From positions 310,001 to 374,000 of the forward strand of contig JAJDCY010000024.1 of assembly GCA_029260595.1 (NCBI GenBank): a stretch of 64,000 nucleotides of DNA. Direction: 5' to 3'. Below, in pieces: positions 16,756 to 25,353 of this stretch. The notes under the pieces are model-generated. The model was not told the DNA's origin and made no database searches. It was given only the letters and a program-made list of their open reading frames with translations. The position numbers and the translations under genes were made by a program. Position 1 is the stretch's first letter; each line of letters opens with the position of its first letter. This stretch comes from Phycisphaeraceae bacterium (lineage in GTDB: Bacteria > Planctomycetota > Phycisphaerae > Phycisphaerales > Phycisphaeraceae).

Positions 16756-16807
16756 CCGCGAGGTTGGGCCGCGAGGTTGGGCCCCGAGGTTGGGCCCCTA
16801 GGTTGGG
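16756..16807. repeat. 13-base tandem repeat, four copies
   Basis: Four head-to-tail copies of a 13-base unit close to CCGCGAGGTTGGG lie at 16756-16807; the third and fourth carry one to two changes. The last copy runs into the stop codon of the large oppC gene on the minus strand (16798-16800). The array sits in the 152-base gap between that gene and the secreted beta-barrel gene. Confidence 0.85.
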
Positions 16808-18012
16808 GCTTTTTTGAGGTGGGGGTCGATCGCGTCGCGTAGGGATTCGCCGACGAGGTTGTAGGCGAAGACGGTGAGGAAGATGGCCAGGCCGGGGAAG
16901 ATCGCGATCCACCAGGTGAAGCCGCCGGCGGGGCTGATGGCCTGGCTAAGCATCTGGCCCCAGCTTGGTTCGTCGACGAGGCCGAGGCCGAGGAAGCTGA
17001 GGGTTGATTCGTAGAGGATCGCGGCGGCGACGCCGAAGCTGGCTTCGACGAGCACGGGCGAGACGCCGTTGGGGAGCATGTGTCTAAAGAGGATGGATCG
17101 CAGGGGCAGGCCGCAGGCGATGGCGGCTTGGACGAAGTCCTGTTGGCGGAGCTTGAGGAACTCGGCGCGGATGAAGCGGGCGTAGCCAACCCAACTGGTC
17201 ACGCCGATGATGACCATCATGAGGTAGAGGTTGCGGTCGAAGAACGCGACGAAGGTTAGCAGCAGGAAGAAGACGGGGATGGCGGAGAAGATCTCGACGA
17301 CGCGCATGCCCAAGAGGTCGACGATGCCGGAGAAGTAGCCCATCACGCCGCCGACGGTGACGCCGATGAACAGGGCGATCCCGGTGGCGATGAAGCCGAC
17401 GGCGAGGGCGATCCTGCAGGCGTGGATCATGCGCGACATGAGGTCGGCGCCGTTTTCTTCGGTGCCGAGCCAGTGGGTTGCGCCGGGTTCGTTGAGGCGG
17501 TTCTCGGGCTGGTCGCGCATGCGGTCGGTCGGGGAGAAAGGGATCGGGGCGTAGAGGGCCCATTGGATCTCGCCGTCGGCGGTCATCGAGCGGTAGCGGT
17601 CGTACACGACGGTCAGGGGCGGCTCGATCAGTGTCACGGATAGCGGGATCAGGAGGGCGGCTGCGGCGAGCAGGGTTATCAAACGCTGCGCGGCGGAGAG
17701 GTTTTTCAGGGCGAAAACGACGGCGGTGACGGCGGTCAATCCGACGAGGATGAGGTCGGGGGCGGTGAGGTGGGCGAGCAGGGGGCTGGACCATCGCCCG
17801 TCGGCTGTGCGCATCAGGTAGGGGTGGGAGTTGGCCAGGAAGGGCGCGAAGACGGCGGCGAACGCGATGCAGCCGATCCAGAAGACGCCGAGCTTGGCGC
17901 TGGACTTGGCCAGGGTGTCTTTGATCACCGTTGCCAGGTAGCTGCGCCTGGGCGCGGCGACAGCGGCGTCGTTGGCGATGGGCGCGGTGGGGGCGGTGGC
18001 GTGGTCAGTCAT
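16798..18012 (-). CDS. ABC transporter permease, OppC/DppC family, enlarged
   Basis: An inner-membrane permease of 404 residues, about 100 longer than typical OppC. The core C-terminal half is canonical: HWLGTEENGADLMSRMIHA leads into five membrane segments, and the EAA loop that docks on the ATPase reads AAIACGLPLRSILFRHMLPN; the ending GESLRDAIDPHLKK is the family signature. The extra part lies between membrane segment 1 (about residues 38-62) and the core: two further hydrophobic segments (about 86-104 and 110-132) and a soluble loop (TVVYDRYRSMTADGEIQW). Its start overlaps the oppB stop by 8 bases, so the two are translationally coupled. Substrate is unknown; peptides or nickel are usual for the family. 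Confidence 0.88.
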   Translation of the reverse strand: MTDHATAPTAPIANDAAVAAPRRSYLATVIKDTLAKSSAKLGVFWIGCIAFAAVFAPFLANSHPYLMRTADGRWSSPLLAHLTAPDLILVGLTAVTAVVFALKNLSAAQRLITLLAAAALLIPLSVTLIEPPLTVVYDRYRSMTADGEIQWALYAPIPFSPTDRMRDQPENRLNEPGATHWLGTEENGADLMSRMIHACRIALAVGFIATGIALFIGVTVGGVMGYFSGIVDLLGMRVVEIFSAIPVFFLLLTFVAFFDRNLYLMMVIIGVTSWVGYARFIRAEFLKLRQQDFVQAAIACGLPLRSILFRHMLPNGVSPVLVEASFGVAAAILYESTLSFLGLGLVDEPSWGQMLSQAISPAGGFTWWIAIFPGLAIFLTVFAYNLVGESLRDAIDPHLKKAPT

Positions 18013-19405
18013 AGCTGACCCTCGGGTCGGCGATTGCGTAGCAGAGGTCGGCGATCAGGATGCACACTAGCCCGATGACGCCGCCGATGAGTGTGCCGGC
18101 GAGGATCAGCTCGCGGTCGCGGGCGTTGATGGCTTCGATCGTGAGCTTGCCCATGCCGGGGATCGAGAAAATCATCTCGAGGATGACCGAGCCGACCAGG
18201 AGGCTGGGCAGGATGCTCGCAGCGACGGTGATGAGTGGGAGCAGGCTGTTGCGGAAGCCGTGACGCCAGAGGACGGTGTTGTCGTCGAGGCCTTTGGCGC
18301 GTGCTGTGCGCACAAAGTCGGCGGAGAGGTTTTCGAGCATGGCGGATCGCATGAGCTTGGAGAGGACGGCGAAGCCGCCGTAGGTGAGGCAGCAGATCGG
18401 CAGGAACAGGTGCCAAGCACGGTCGAGCAGCCAGCCGGGTATCCAGCCGTCGGGTGTGTGCGATGGGAGGAACGACATGTGGTTGGCCATGGTTGAGCTG
18501 AGGCCGCCGGCGGGGAAGAGGCGGAGGTTTTCTTCGTTGGCGACGAAACCGATCATCATGACGGCGACCCAGGGCAGTGGCAGGGACCATAGGCCGAGCA
18601 GTGTGAAGCCCGAGCCGACGTCGAAGAGTTTGCCGCGGTGGCGTGCGGCGTAGATGCCGGTGAGGATTGAGATGGCGTAGATGACGGGGGTGGTGATGAG
18701 GTTGAGCAGGAGTGTGACGGGCAGGGCCTCGCGGTAGAGGTCGATGACGGGTCGGCCTTTGGCGAGGCTTTCGCCGAGATCGGGGGCTTTGAGTGTGAGG
18801 CGGCTAAGGAGGACGCGGTCTTTGCCGGTGGCGACGTCGGCCAGGGAGCGCAGCATGAGTTGTCCGGCTTTGGTGCGGTCGAGTGGGGCGGCGCTGCGGT
18901 ATTGGTCGGTGAGGTCGGCGGATGGTTGCGCGTCGAGCTGTTGGAAGAGTGTCAGGGCGTCGCCGGGGCCGTTGACGGCGGCGATGACTTTGTGCGCGCT
19001 TGGGAGTAGTGGTTTGTCCTGGAAGGATGCGATGGCGGTGGTGACGCTAATTGCCTGTTCGATGGTCAGGGGGGTTGCGTGGGGCAGGCCTGCGCGGAGG
19101 GTGTTGGCGGCCTGGTCGCGCTCGTCGGCGGGGAACTCGATTTGTGAGGAGGTGAGGAAGCCGACGGGGGAGACGCGGTTGAGCCAGCGGGCGTACTGGA
19201 TGGGTAGTGGCTGGTCGAGGCCGTAGCGTTTGTTGTAGTAGTCGCGTAGGGCTTTGGCTTTTTCGGCTTCCATCTCGCCGAGTTCGTTGAGCAGGGAGCC
19301 GCCGACGCCGCCGGGTGACATGGCCATGACAAAGAACACGACGGCTGTGATGCCGATTAGCGTGGGGACCATCAGGAACAGGCGTCGGACGATATAGCTG
19401 AACAT
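18005..19405 (-). CDS. ABC transporter permease, OppB/DppB family, enlarged
   Basis: An inner-membrane permease of 466 residues from the ATG at 19405 (MFSYIVRRLFLMVPTLIGIT, the standard OppB opening). Typical OppB is 300-340 residues; here about 130 extra residues sit between membrane segment 1 and the permease core, in the part expected outside the membrane, ending at DLYREALPVTLLLNLITTPV. The core has the usual segments and an EAA loop TARAKGLDDNTVLWRHGFRN; it ends with ADLCYAIADPRVSYD. Together with oppC it would form the heterodimeric channel. A perfect 10-base palindrome GGGGTACCCC lies just before the start. The enlarged external loop may add a docking surface for the equally unusual membrane-anchored binding protein encoded upstream. 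Confidence 0.9.
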   Translation of the reverse strand: MFSYIVRRLFLMVPTLIGITAVVFFVMAMSPGGVGGSLLNELGEMEAEKAKALRDYYNKRYGLDQPLPIQYARWLNRVSPVGFLTSSQIEFPADERDQAANTLRAGLPHATPLTIEQAISVTTAIASFQDKPLLPSAHKVIAAVNGPGDALTLFQQLDAQPSADLTDQYRSAAPLDRTKAGQLMLRSLADVATGKDRVLLSRLTLKAPDLGESLAKGRPVIDLYREALPVTLLLNLITTPVIYAISILTGIYAARHRGKLFDVGSGFTLLGLWSLPLPWVAVMMIGFVANEENLRLFPAGGLSSTMANHMSFLPSHTPDGWIPGWLLDRAWHLFLPICCLTYGGFAVLSKLMRSAMLENLSADFVRTARAKGLDDNTVLWRHGFRNSLLPLITVAASILPSLLVGSVILEMIFSIPGMGKLTIEAINARDRELILAGTLIGGVIGLVCILIADLCYAIADPRVSYD

Positions 19406-19500
19406 GCCCGGGGTACCCCAGCTCCTTCGCCAACGTGGGTCGGCCGGTTCTGCCACGGCAAGCCGCGCGTGCGAACCGGGCAATCGGGATCACGCGCGGC

Positions 19501-21363
19501 CTACTGCGTCCACCGTTGCATCGGGGCGGGCACGAACCACTCGATCCGGTCGTTTACCCCCTGGGTGACCATCTGGATGTTGTGGACGCGTTTGTCGACG
19601 AAACGCAGTGCCTTGCTGGTGAACATAAACGTGTACGGCTGATCCTCCCAGAGGATCCGGTGGCAGGCTTGCCAGAGCGGTAAGCGCTCGCTGTCGACGA
19701 CGGTCTGTCGGGCCTGGTCGATCAGTTCATCGAGCTCGTGGTTGACGTAATTCATGAAGTTGTCCGAGCCCTTGCTGACCTGGGACGAGTGGAATGTCTG
19801 GCGGATGTCGGCTTCGATGGCGCCGCCGCCCCAGCCGAGCATGATGGCGTCGAAGCTTTGTTGTTGGAGGCGGTCGACGAAGACGGACCATTCGAGCGGG
19901 TCGAGTTCCATGACCAGGCCGGCGCGGGCGTAGGAGTCTTTGAGGAAGAGCACGATGCGGTCGGTGGTCGCGCTGCCGGAGGGGTAGGTGAGTTTGAAGG
20001 TGAAGGCGGTGCCGGCGGCGTCCTCGAGCACGCCGTCGCCGTCGCGGTCCTCCCAGCCGGCGGCTTGCAGCAGGGCCTTGGCTTTGGTGACGTCGTAGCG
20101 GCGGGCGTTGAGTGTCGGGTCGGCTTGGATCGAGCCGGGGGCGAACGGGCCGGTCGCGGGGGTCGCGTAGCCGAGCATTACCTCTTCGCAGATCCGGTGG
20201 CGTTCGGTCAGGAACGTCATGGCCTGGCGGACGCGCTTGTCGGCGAACTTGGTCCGCTCGAAGTTGCGGAGCTGGTTCCAACTGATGAAGCGGTAGCCGC
20301 TGGGCACGGTGTTGTAGGAAAACTGGTGTGTGCGCGCGACGACGGCTTCGTCCTTGAGCAGGCGCTCGTATTGTTCGGGCTGTGCGGCGAACAGGTCGAT
20401 CTCGCCGTTACGGAACATCGTGAGGCGCGAGACGTCGTTGCTGATCTCCCGCCAGATCAGCCGTTGGAATGCGGGGCGCTCGGCCCAGTATCGCTCGTTG
20501 CGGACCAGTTCGATCAGCTTGCCGGGTGCCCAATCCGTCGGGCTGGGCATGCGGTATGGGCCGGACCCGAGCAGCAGGCCGGGGGCTTTGTTGATCTCGT
20601 CGGGTGTGTACTGGCTGTAGAAGTGTTTGGGCAGGACCACGCGGCCGCCGGCCATTGAGAGTGCGAGGTAGTGGGGCTCGCGCATGGCGAAGACGACTTC
20701 GTGCTCGCCGGTCGCGCTGCATGTGGCGATGTTGTCGTAGAAGTTGCGCTCGTCGGCGGCATCGATCTTGGGGTGGTTGAGCAACTCCCAGGTGAAGACG
20801 ACGTCCTGGGCGGTGAGTGGGTGGCCGTCGGAGAAGACCACGCCGCGTCGCAGTTGAAACGTGATCGTCAGCCCGTCATCGCTGACGTGCCACGATTTGG
20901 CGATCAGCGGGACCCATTCGAGCGTGTCGGGGTCGCGGGTGATCAGTGGTTCGAGGACGTAGTTTTGGATCCGCCGGCCGTAGAGGTCTTTTGAGGTCAG
21001 GGGCGTGATCTTGGGGATGTTCGAGGCGAACGCGTCGATCAGCCAATCGCCCTGGGCGTAGCCGTCGTGTGCTTTCGCCGCACGCTGGCGTGCGAAGGGG
21101 TCGGGGTAGTTTGTGTCGGCGCCGCCGCCGGTTGTGCCGGTCGTCGGGTTGAGGCGGATGCCTTGTTCGATCAGGTCGCGCAGGGCCAGGACCTGGTTGC
21201 GCGTTTGTGATTGTTCGCCGATCAACTGCCCGACCTGCGTCTTGATCTCTTTGAGGTCCTGCCACTGGCGATCGTATTGGACCATCCCGATCCAGACGCT
21301 CGCGATCAGCGCGACGAGCAGGACGAGGATGGCCAACTCTTTGAAGCTGAATTTGTTCTCCAT
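19501..21363 (-). CDS. extracytoplasmic solute-binding protein, OppA/DppA family, membrane-anchored
   Basis: A binding protein of 620 residues that captures the solute for the importer. Start is ATG at 21363. Instead of a cleavable or lipoprotein signal, the N-terminus is KFSFKELAILVLLVALIASV, one uncleaved membrane anchor, followed by a coiled coil (about residues 30-70, DLKEIKTQVGQLIGEQSQTR), so the protein is probably tethered as an oligomer. From about residue 110 it is a normal SBP_bac_5 protein: LDAFASNIPKITPLTS-type opening, WHVSDDGLTITFQLRRGVVFSDGHPLTAQDVVFTW as two adjacent signatures, and SGPYRM. It is encoded between the small OppC-type gene and oppB. The ligand cannot be read from the sequence. 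Confidence 0.9.
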   Translation of the reverse strand: MENKFSFKELAILVLLVALIASVWIGMVQYDRQWQDLKEIKTQVGQLIGEQSQTRNQVLALRDLIEQGIRLNPTTGTTGGGADTNYPDPFARQRAAKAHDGYAQGDWLIDAFASNIPKITPLTSKDLYGRRIQNYVLEPLITRDPDTLEWVPLIAKSWHVSDDGLTITFQLRRGVVFSDGHPLTAQDVVFTWELLNHPKIDAADERNFYDNIATCSATGEHEVVFAMREPHYLALSMAGGRVVLPKHFYSQYTPDEINKAPGLLLGSGPYRMPSPTDWAPGKLIELVRNERYWAERPAFQRLIWREISNDVSRLTMFRNGEIDLFAAQPEQYERLLKDEAVVARTHQFSYNTVPSGYRFISWNQLRNFERTKFADKRVRQAMTFLTERHRICEEVMLGYATPATGPFAPGSIQADPTLNARRYDVTKAKALLQAAGWEDRDGDGVLEDAAGTAFTFKLTYPSGSATTDRIVLFLKDSYARAGLVMELDPLEWSVFVDRLQQQSFDAIMLGWGGGAIEADIRQTFHSSQVSKGSDNFMNYVNHELDELIDQARQTVVDSERLPLWQACHRILWEDQPYTFMFTSKALRFVDKRVHNIQMVTQGVNDRIEWFVPAPMQRWTQ

Positions 21364-21415
21364 GGGGGTGCTCTTTGTTGATTGCGGGTGCGGCGATCCG
21401 GACGCGGTGGGGCGG

Positions 21416-22369
21416 TTACCCCACGGCTCGCGGGTCATACCAATCCCGCAGTGCGTCACCGATAAGGTTCAGTGACAACAGCGTTAGGCCCAACAGCGTA
21501 CACGGCCAAACGATCAGCCACCACCGCACTTCGCTCCCGGTCTGGCTAAGCGCGTGTAATTCAACAACGCCCTCGGCGGCGAGGTTGCCCCAACTCGGCA
21601 GTGGTGCCTGTACGCCGATGCCGAGGAAGCTGAGGAACGATTCTTGAAGGATCGCAACCGGCACGGTCAGCGTTGTATAGACCACGATTGGGCCGATCAA
21701 ATTCGGCAGAACATGGCGGGTGAGGATCCCGCGGGGGCCGACGCCACTGGCCCGTGCGGCCTCGATATAAGGTTGCTCGCGGATGCTCAGCACCTGGCCA
21801 CGGATGACTCGGGCCATCGTTAGCCAACTGACGCCGCCGATCGCGATGAGGAGGGTTGTCACTTGTGCGATGCCCGGTGCCAAGTCGGCTGGGAACACGC
21901 TTGCGAATGCCGGTTCGAGCAGCGGTTGTAACGCCAGGTCGATCAGTACTACTAATAGGATGTAAGGCAGTCCGTACAAGACGTCGACCCAGCGCATCAT
22001 CACCGCGTCGATGCGGCCACCCGCGTAGCCGGCGACCGCGCCCCAGCCGACGCCGATGATGACTGCGATTGATGCCGACGCCATGCCGATGCCCAGGCTG
22101 ATCGCGCCGCCTAAGAGGACGCGCCACAAAAGTGATCGGCCGAGGAGGTCGGTGCCCATTGGCTCGGCCAGGCTCGGGGCGATGAGCGCGGTGGCGTCGT
22201 CGAGGCGCTGATGGTCATACCGTTGGAGCGACCACGGCAGCGACAGGAGGCAGGGGGCGGCGATGAGCAGGAGTGCGGCCGACGCTGCGTACAGCCGGGC
22301 CTGTTGCCCGGTTAGCTTGGAACGCCGGCGTTGTCGGGCGTGTGTGGTTTGTGCGTCTGAAAGAGACAA
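21416..22369 (-). CDS. second ABC transporter permease, OppC/DppC family
   Basis: A permease of 317 residues of normal OppC length. I choose the TTG at 22369 because a TATACT -10 element ends six bases before it, exactly as for the isocitrate dehydrogenase gene later in the window; the frame remains open to a start at 22420 (334 residues), but that region would overlap the promoter. Membrane segments begin at about residue 30, MGTDLLGRSLLWRVLLGG is the usual entry to the core, the EAA loop is AARASGVGPRGILTRHVLPN, and the end GDALRDWYDPRA is typical. It leads the opp cluster. The cluster therefore has two OppC-type and only one OppB-type permease. Confidence 0.87.
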   Translation of the reverse strand: MSLSDAQTTHARQRRRSKLTGQQARLYAASAALLLIAAPCLLSLPWSLQRYDHQRLDDATALIAPSLAEPMGTDLLGRSLLWRVLLGGAISLGIGMASASIAVIIGVGWGAVAGYAGGRIDAVMMRWVDVLYGLPYILLVVLIDLALQPLLEPAFASVFPADLAPGIAQVTTLLIAIGGVSWLTMARVIRGQVLSIREQPYIEAARASGVGPRGILTRHVLPNLIGPIVVYTTLTVPVAILQESFLSFLGIGVQAPLPSWGNLAAEGVVELHALSQTGSEVRWWLIVWPCTLLGLTLLSLNLIGDALRDWYDPRAVG

Positions 22370-22381
22370 GTGTTGAGTATA
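22370..22381 (-). promoter_or_regulatory. -10 element (TATACT) for leaderless opp cluster mRNA
   Basis: On the minus strand TATACT occupies 22381-22376, followed by CAACAC and a TTG start codon at 22369. The isocitrate dehydrogenase gene has TATACT, CAACGC, ATG in the same spacing. No convincing -35 hexamer was found. This supports the downstream TTG as the real start. Confidence 0.45.
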
Positions 22382-22461
22382 GCGGCGGCGGCTAGGGAAC
22401 CGCGGTAGATAGGCCGCCAATGCTCGGTCGCGATGGGGCGAGTTGGGTTCGCGTGACGGGC

Positions 22462-23100
22462 TTAGTGGACGTGAGTGTGCTTATCGAGTGGGTCGACCAT
22501 GCCGGCTGCCTCGAAGGCGCGGTGGCGTCGGCGGCAGGCGGCGCAGGCGCGGCAGTGCTCGTCGCCGGGCATCAGGCAGGTCCATGCCAGCTTCCACGGC
22601 AGGTCAAGTTGGCCGCCGAGTTCGATTAGCTGCTGATCGGTCAGTTCCAGTAGCGGCGTGTCGACAGCGGGGACCTGGTCGTATTCCGTTTGGGCCAGGT
22701 GCTGGGCGAGCACGACCTGTTCGGTCAGCAGGGCGATGGTTTCTTCATCGCCGTTTGACTGCACCGGCCAGACGATGCGGGGGATCTCCAGCTCGATGGC
22801 CTGGACCATGGCGAGCATGAGTACGTGGACGCGCACGAGTGGTTCGCCGACGGTTTGTCCGGGCGGGTTGCCGGGGCGGCGGCCCTTGAGGCGGGGCAGT
22901 TCGAGGGTGACGAACTGTTTGATCCCGCAATACCCGGCCTGTCGTTTTGCCATCGCCAAACGGGGATTGGCTGCTGGGTGATCGTCGTGCACGTGCATCA
23001 TCAGCGCGGTGGTGCGTTCGGGGACGGCCAGGGCGGTGCTGGCCGCGACGAGGCTGCGCAGGCCTCCACCGGTCAGGATGAGGATCGTCGGTCGGTCCAT
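22462..23100 (-). CDS. QueC-like PP-loop protein with altered ATP loop
   Basis: A protein of 212 residues related to 7-cyano-7-deazaguanine synthase (QueC), which makes the queuosine precursor preQ0 from carboxy-deazaguanine, ammonia and ATP. The C-terminus is clear: WTCLMPGDEHCRACAACRRR then HRAFEAAGMVDP, giving four zinc-binding Cys with spacing 7-2-2 and the 'R-x-x-A-F-x-x-A-G-x-x-D-P' ending. The N-terminal PP-loop, normally S-G-G-x-D-S, is here LTGGGLRSL: the catalytic-loop Asp is replaced by Arg. So zinc fold is kept but ATP chemistry is doubtful. No other queuosine genes (queD, queE, queF) are nearby. It may be a paralogue with a new role. GATAAC six bases before the ATG is a weak -10 candidate. 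Confidence 0.72.
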   Translation of the reverse strand: MDRPTILILTGGGLRSLVAASTALAVPERTTALMMHVHDDHPAANPRLAMAKRQAGYCGIKQFVTLELPRLKGRRPGNPPGQTVGEPLVRVHVLMLAMVQAIELEIPRIVWPVQSNGDEETIALLTEQVVLAQHLAQTEYDQVPAVDTPLLELTDQQLIELGGQLDLPWKLAWTCLMPGDEHCRACAACRRRHRAFEAAGMVDPLDKHTHVH

Positions 23101-23184
23101 GCGTGTGTTATCGGTCTGGATCGCATTGGGCGTCCAAGATTGTGAAGCGGGATTGTGGTTGTGGGTGGTCCGACCGGCGCGGGG

Positions 23185-25353
23185 TTAGTCGTCCAAGAGA
23201 GGCTTGGATCGCGACAGCTTCCACCGCATGGGGCCGTAGATGAGCAGCCCCAATGCCAGGGACGCGGCGAAGATGATCCCTGACGCGGCCAGGCGGTGGT
23301 CCACGACCGCTTCGCGGTGGTACGCGGCGACCTGCGTGATGCTCGCCGGGTTCGGCCGCTGTGCCTTGACCGCGTCAACCTGGTGGTGGCTGACGTATAC
23401 GCGGCCGAGGCGCTCGAGCACAAGCTGTGCGAAATCTCGGTCGCGGTCCTGTAGTTCGACGACGAATCGGCGCTTGTCGGTGTGGTTGGCGGTGAACGAA
23501 TCCATCAGCCGTTCGCGCATGGCCGATGGCGTGTCGAACGCTCGGATGCCCATCGAGGCGAGTTGTTCGATCGTGTCCGTGAGGATCGGATCGGAGAGCA
23601 TCCTCAACCGTTCTTTTTCGACCCAGATCCCGGGCGGCAAGTCGGCGTCACTCGCGTCTGCGAGCAACTGGAACTCGGTCGTAGCTCGCCAGACCGGTTG
23701 GACCGCGTACTGGGCGAGGAAGTAGCTGCCGATGGCCAAGGCCAGCGCGCACGTCGCGGCGCCGATGGCGACCCACGCGGCGTGGTGGGACGCCCACTTG
23801 TGGATCATCTCCTCCTCGGTCTTGGTCAGGTAGCTCTTGACCTCGACGAGCATGGCTTTTTGCTGTTTGTAGCCGGCATACTTCTGCTGGTAGTTTTCGA
23901 TGTCGCGGTTGAGCTTAGCCTCGCGAAAGTCCAGGGCCTCGGATCGCTCGACCAGTTCGGGCGAGAGGTGTTCGGCGTTCTCGGCGTCGGCGACTCGGTT
24001 TTCGAGGTCGGTCTTGGCCTGGGCGAGTTCGGCGCGGACGCGGTCGAGTTGCTCAGACGTCTCGTCCAGTGTCTGCGACTTTTCGTCCAGTTCCTGCGAT
24101 CGCGCTTCGAGCTGTTGTTGAAGCTCCTCGGTGCGCTCGCGCTGTGCGTCAAGCGTCGCTGCCTGCTCGTCGAGCGCGGCCTGCAGTTGCTGCGACTGGT
24201 CAGTCTGTGAGGCGGTGGAATCAGCGGTGGCCTTGGCGTCGGCTGCGGCCTGGGCGAGCTGCTGCTCAAGCTGGGTCTGCTGTTGTTCAAGTCGGTTTTT
24301 TTGCTGCTCAAGCTGGGCTTGTTGTTCTTCGAATTGAGCCTGTTGCTGCTCAAGCAGGGATTTTTGCTGCTCGGCCGCGGCTTGCTGTTGTTCAAGGTCT
24401 TGCTGACGGGTGTCGGCCGCCTCTCGGTTCGTTTCAAGCTCGCTTCGAAGCTGCTCCAGGCCGGCGCGCTCTTCTTCAAGCGCCGAGCGGTCCGCATCGG
24501 ACACGGCTTGAGCCTCGGTATTGGCGCGGACACTATCCAACTCCGTCCGCTGCGTCTCGATCTGCTGGCGGCGCGCCGTCATAGCCGCGCGCTCTTCCTC
24601 TAACTGTGATTGCTGCTGGGCAAGCTGCTGCTGTTGTTCGACCTGCTGCTTACGCAGGTCTTCGAGCTGTTTGCGTTGGGTGTCCAGGTGGGCGCTGCGG
24701 GCGTCGTGCTCCGCGCACTGTGCCGCGAACTCGGCGTTCTTCGCGGCGATCTGTTCCTGTCGCTCGTTGAGAGTCGCCTCTTTCTCGGCCAACGCCTCCT
24801 GCTGGGACCGCAACTGTTGGCGGGTCGAGTCGAGCTCGGCCTGCAGGGCATGGACGCGCTCACGCTCGGACGCTAGTTGCGATTGCTCGGTCTCGAGCTT
24901 GGCTTGGACCTGCTCCACCTGCGCCTGTCGAGCCTCGTTGACCTGGGCTTGTTCCTGGTCGAATGCCTCGCGCTCGGCGTCGAGCTTGGCCTGTGCCTGA
25001 TCGATCTCATCGCGGAGCCGGTCGGCCTCGGCCTGCTGCGATTCGGCGCGTTCTTGAGCCTTGGAACGGGCTGTGTCCAACTCGGTGAGTTGCTGCGCGA
25101 GTTGCTCGCGCTCCTGCTCGAACTGTCGGGCTCGAGAGCTGAGCTCGGCTTCCTTCTGCTGGACGTTTTGGCGGGCTTGCTCCAACTCGGCCTGCTGAGA
25201 CTTGAGTTGGTCGGCCTGGGTGCGCAACTCCTCGGCCTGGTTGTCGCTTTGCTCCTTCCAGGACTTGAGCTGGCCTAGACGTTCCTCGAGGTCGTCGAGC
25301 AGGCCGGCGACCTGTTTGGCGTCGGGGATCGTGGGGGCGGTGTCTTCAGCCAT
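23185..25353 (-). CDS. long coiled-coil membrane protein with Wzz-like C-terminal region
   Basis: A protein of 722 residues. Residues about 20-500 are nearly uninterrupted Gln/Glu/Ala-rich coiled coil, presumably cytoplasmic because there is no signal peptide. Then two membrane segments, about 533-555 (AAWVAIGAATCALALAIGSY) and about 690-708 (ASGIIFAASLALGLLIYGPM), flank an external domain of roughly 130 residues that opens YAVQPVWRATTEFQLLAD. Two membrane segments around an external domain opening with 'P-V-W-x-A-T' is the layout of polysaccharide co-polymerases (Wzz/chain-length determinants), which set the length of surface glycans. A Wzz protein with a 500-residue coiled coil before it would be unusual. 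It could instead be a cytoskeletal scaffold. A TATGAT at 25371-25366 lies 12 bases before the start. Confidence 0.6.
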   Translation of the reverse strand: MAEDTAPTIPDAKQVAGLLDDLEERLGQLKSWKEQSDNQAEELRTQADQLKSQQAELEQARQNVQQKEAELSSRARQFEQEREQLAQQLTELDTARSKAQERAESQQAEADRLRDEIDQAQAKLDAEREAFDQEQAQVNEARQAQVEQVQAKLETEQSQLASERERVHALQAELDSTRQQLRSQQEALAEKEATLNERQEQIAAKNAEFAAQCAEHDARSAHLDTQRKQLEDLRKQQVEQQQQLAQQQSQLEEERAAMTARRQQIETQRTELDSVRANTEAQAVSDADRSALEEERAGLEQLRSELETNREAADTRQQDLEQQQAAAEQQKSLLEQQQAQFEEQQAQLEQQKNRLEQQQTQLEQQLAQAAADAKATADSTASQTDQSQQLQAALDEQAATLDAQRERTEELQQQLEARSQELDEKSQTLDETSEQLDRVRAELAQAKTDLENRVADAENAEHLSPELVERSEALDFREAKLNRDIENYQQKYAGYKQQKAMLVEVKSYLTKTEEEMIHKWASHHAAWVAIGAATCALALAIGSYFLAQYAVQPVWRATTEFQLLADASDADLPPGIWVEKERLRMLSDPILTDTIEQLASMGIRAFDTPSAMRERLMDSFTANHTDKRRFVVELQDRDRDFAQLVLERLGRVYVSHHQVDAVKAQRPNPASITQVAAYHREAVVDHRLAASGIIFAASLALGLLIYGPMRWKLSRSKPLLDD

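Noticed and set aside
22462-23100. Qat-type defence system around the QueC-like gene
   Set aside because: No QatA ATPase, QatB or TatD-like nuclease gene lies near; the neighbours are a permease and a coiled-coil protein.
24200-24800. Apparent short repeats suggesting a CRISPR-like or minisatellite array
   Set aside because: The periodicity comes from Gln/Glu/Leu codons of the coiled-coil protein; there are no regular spacers.
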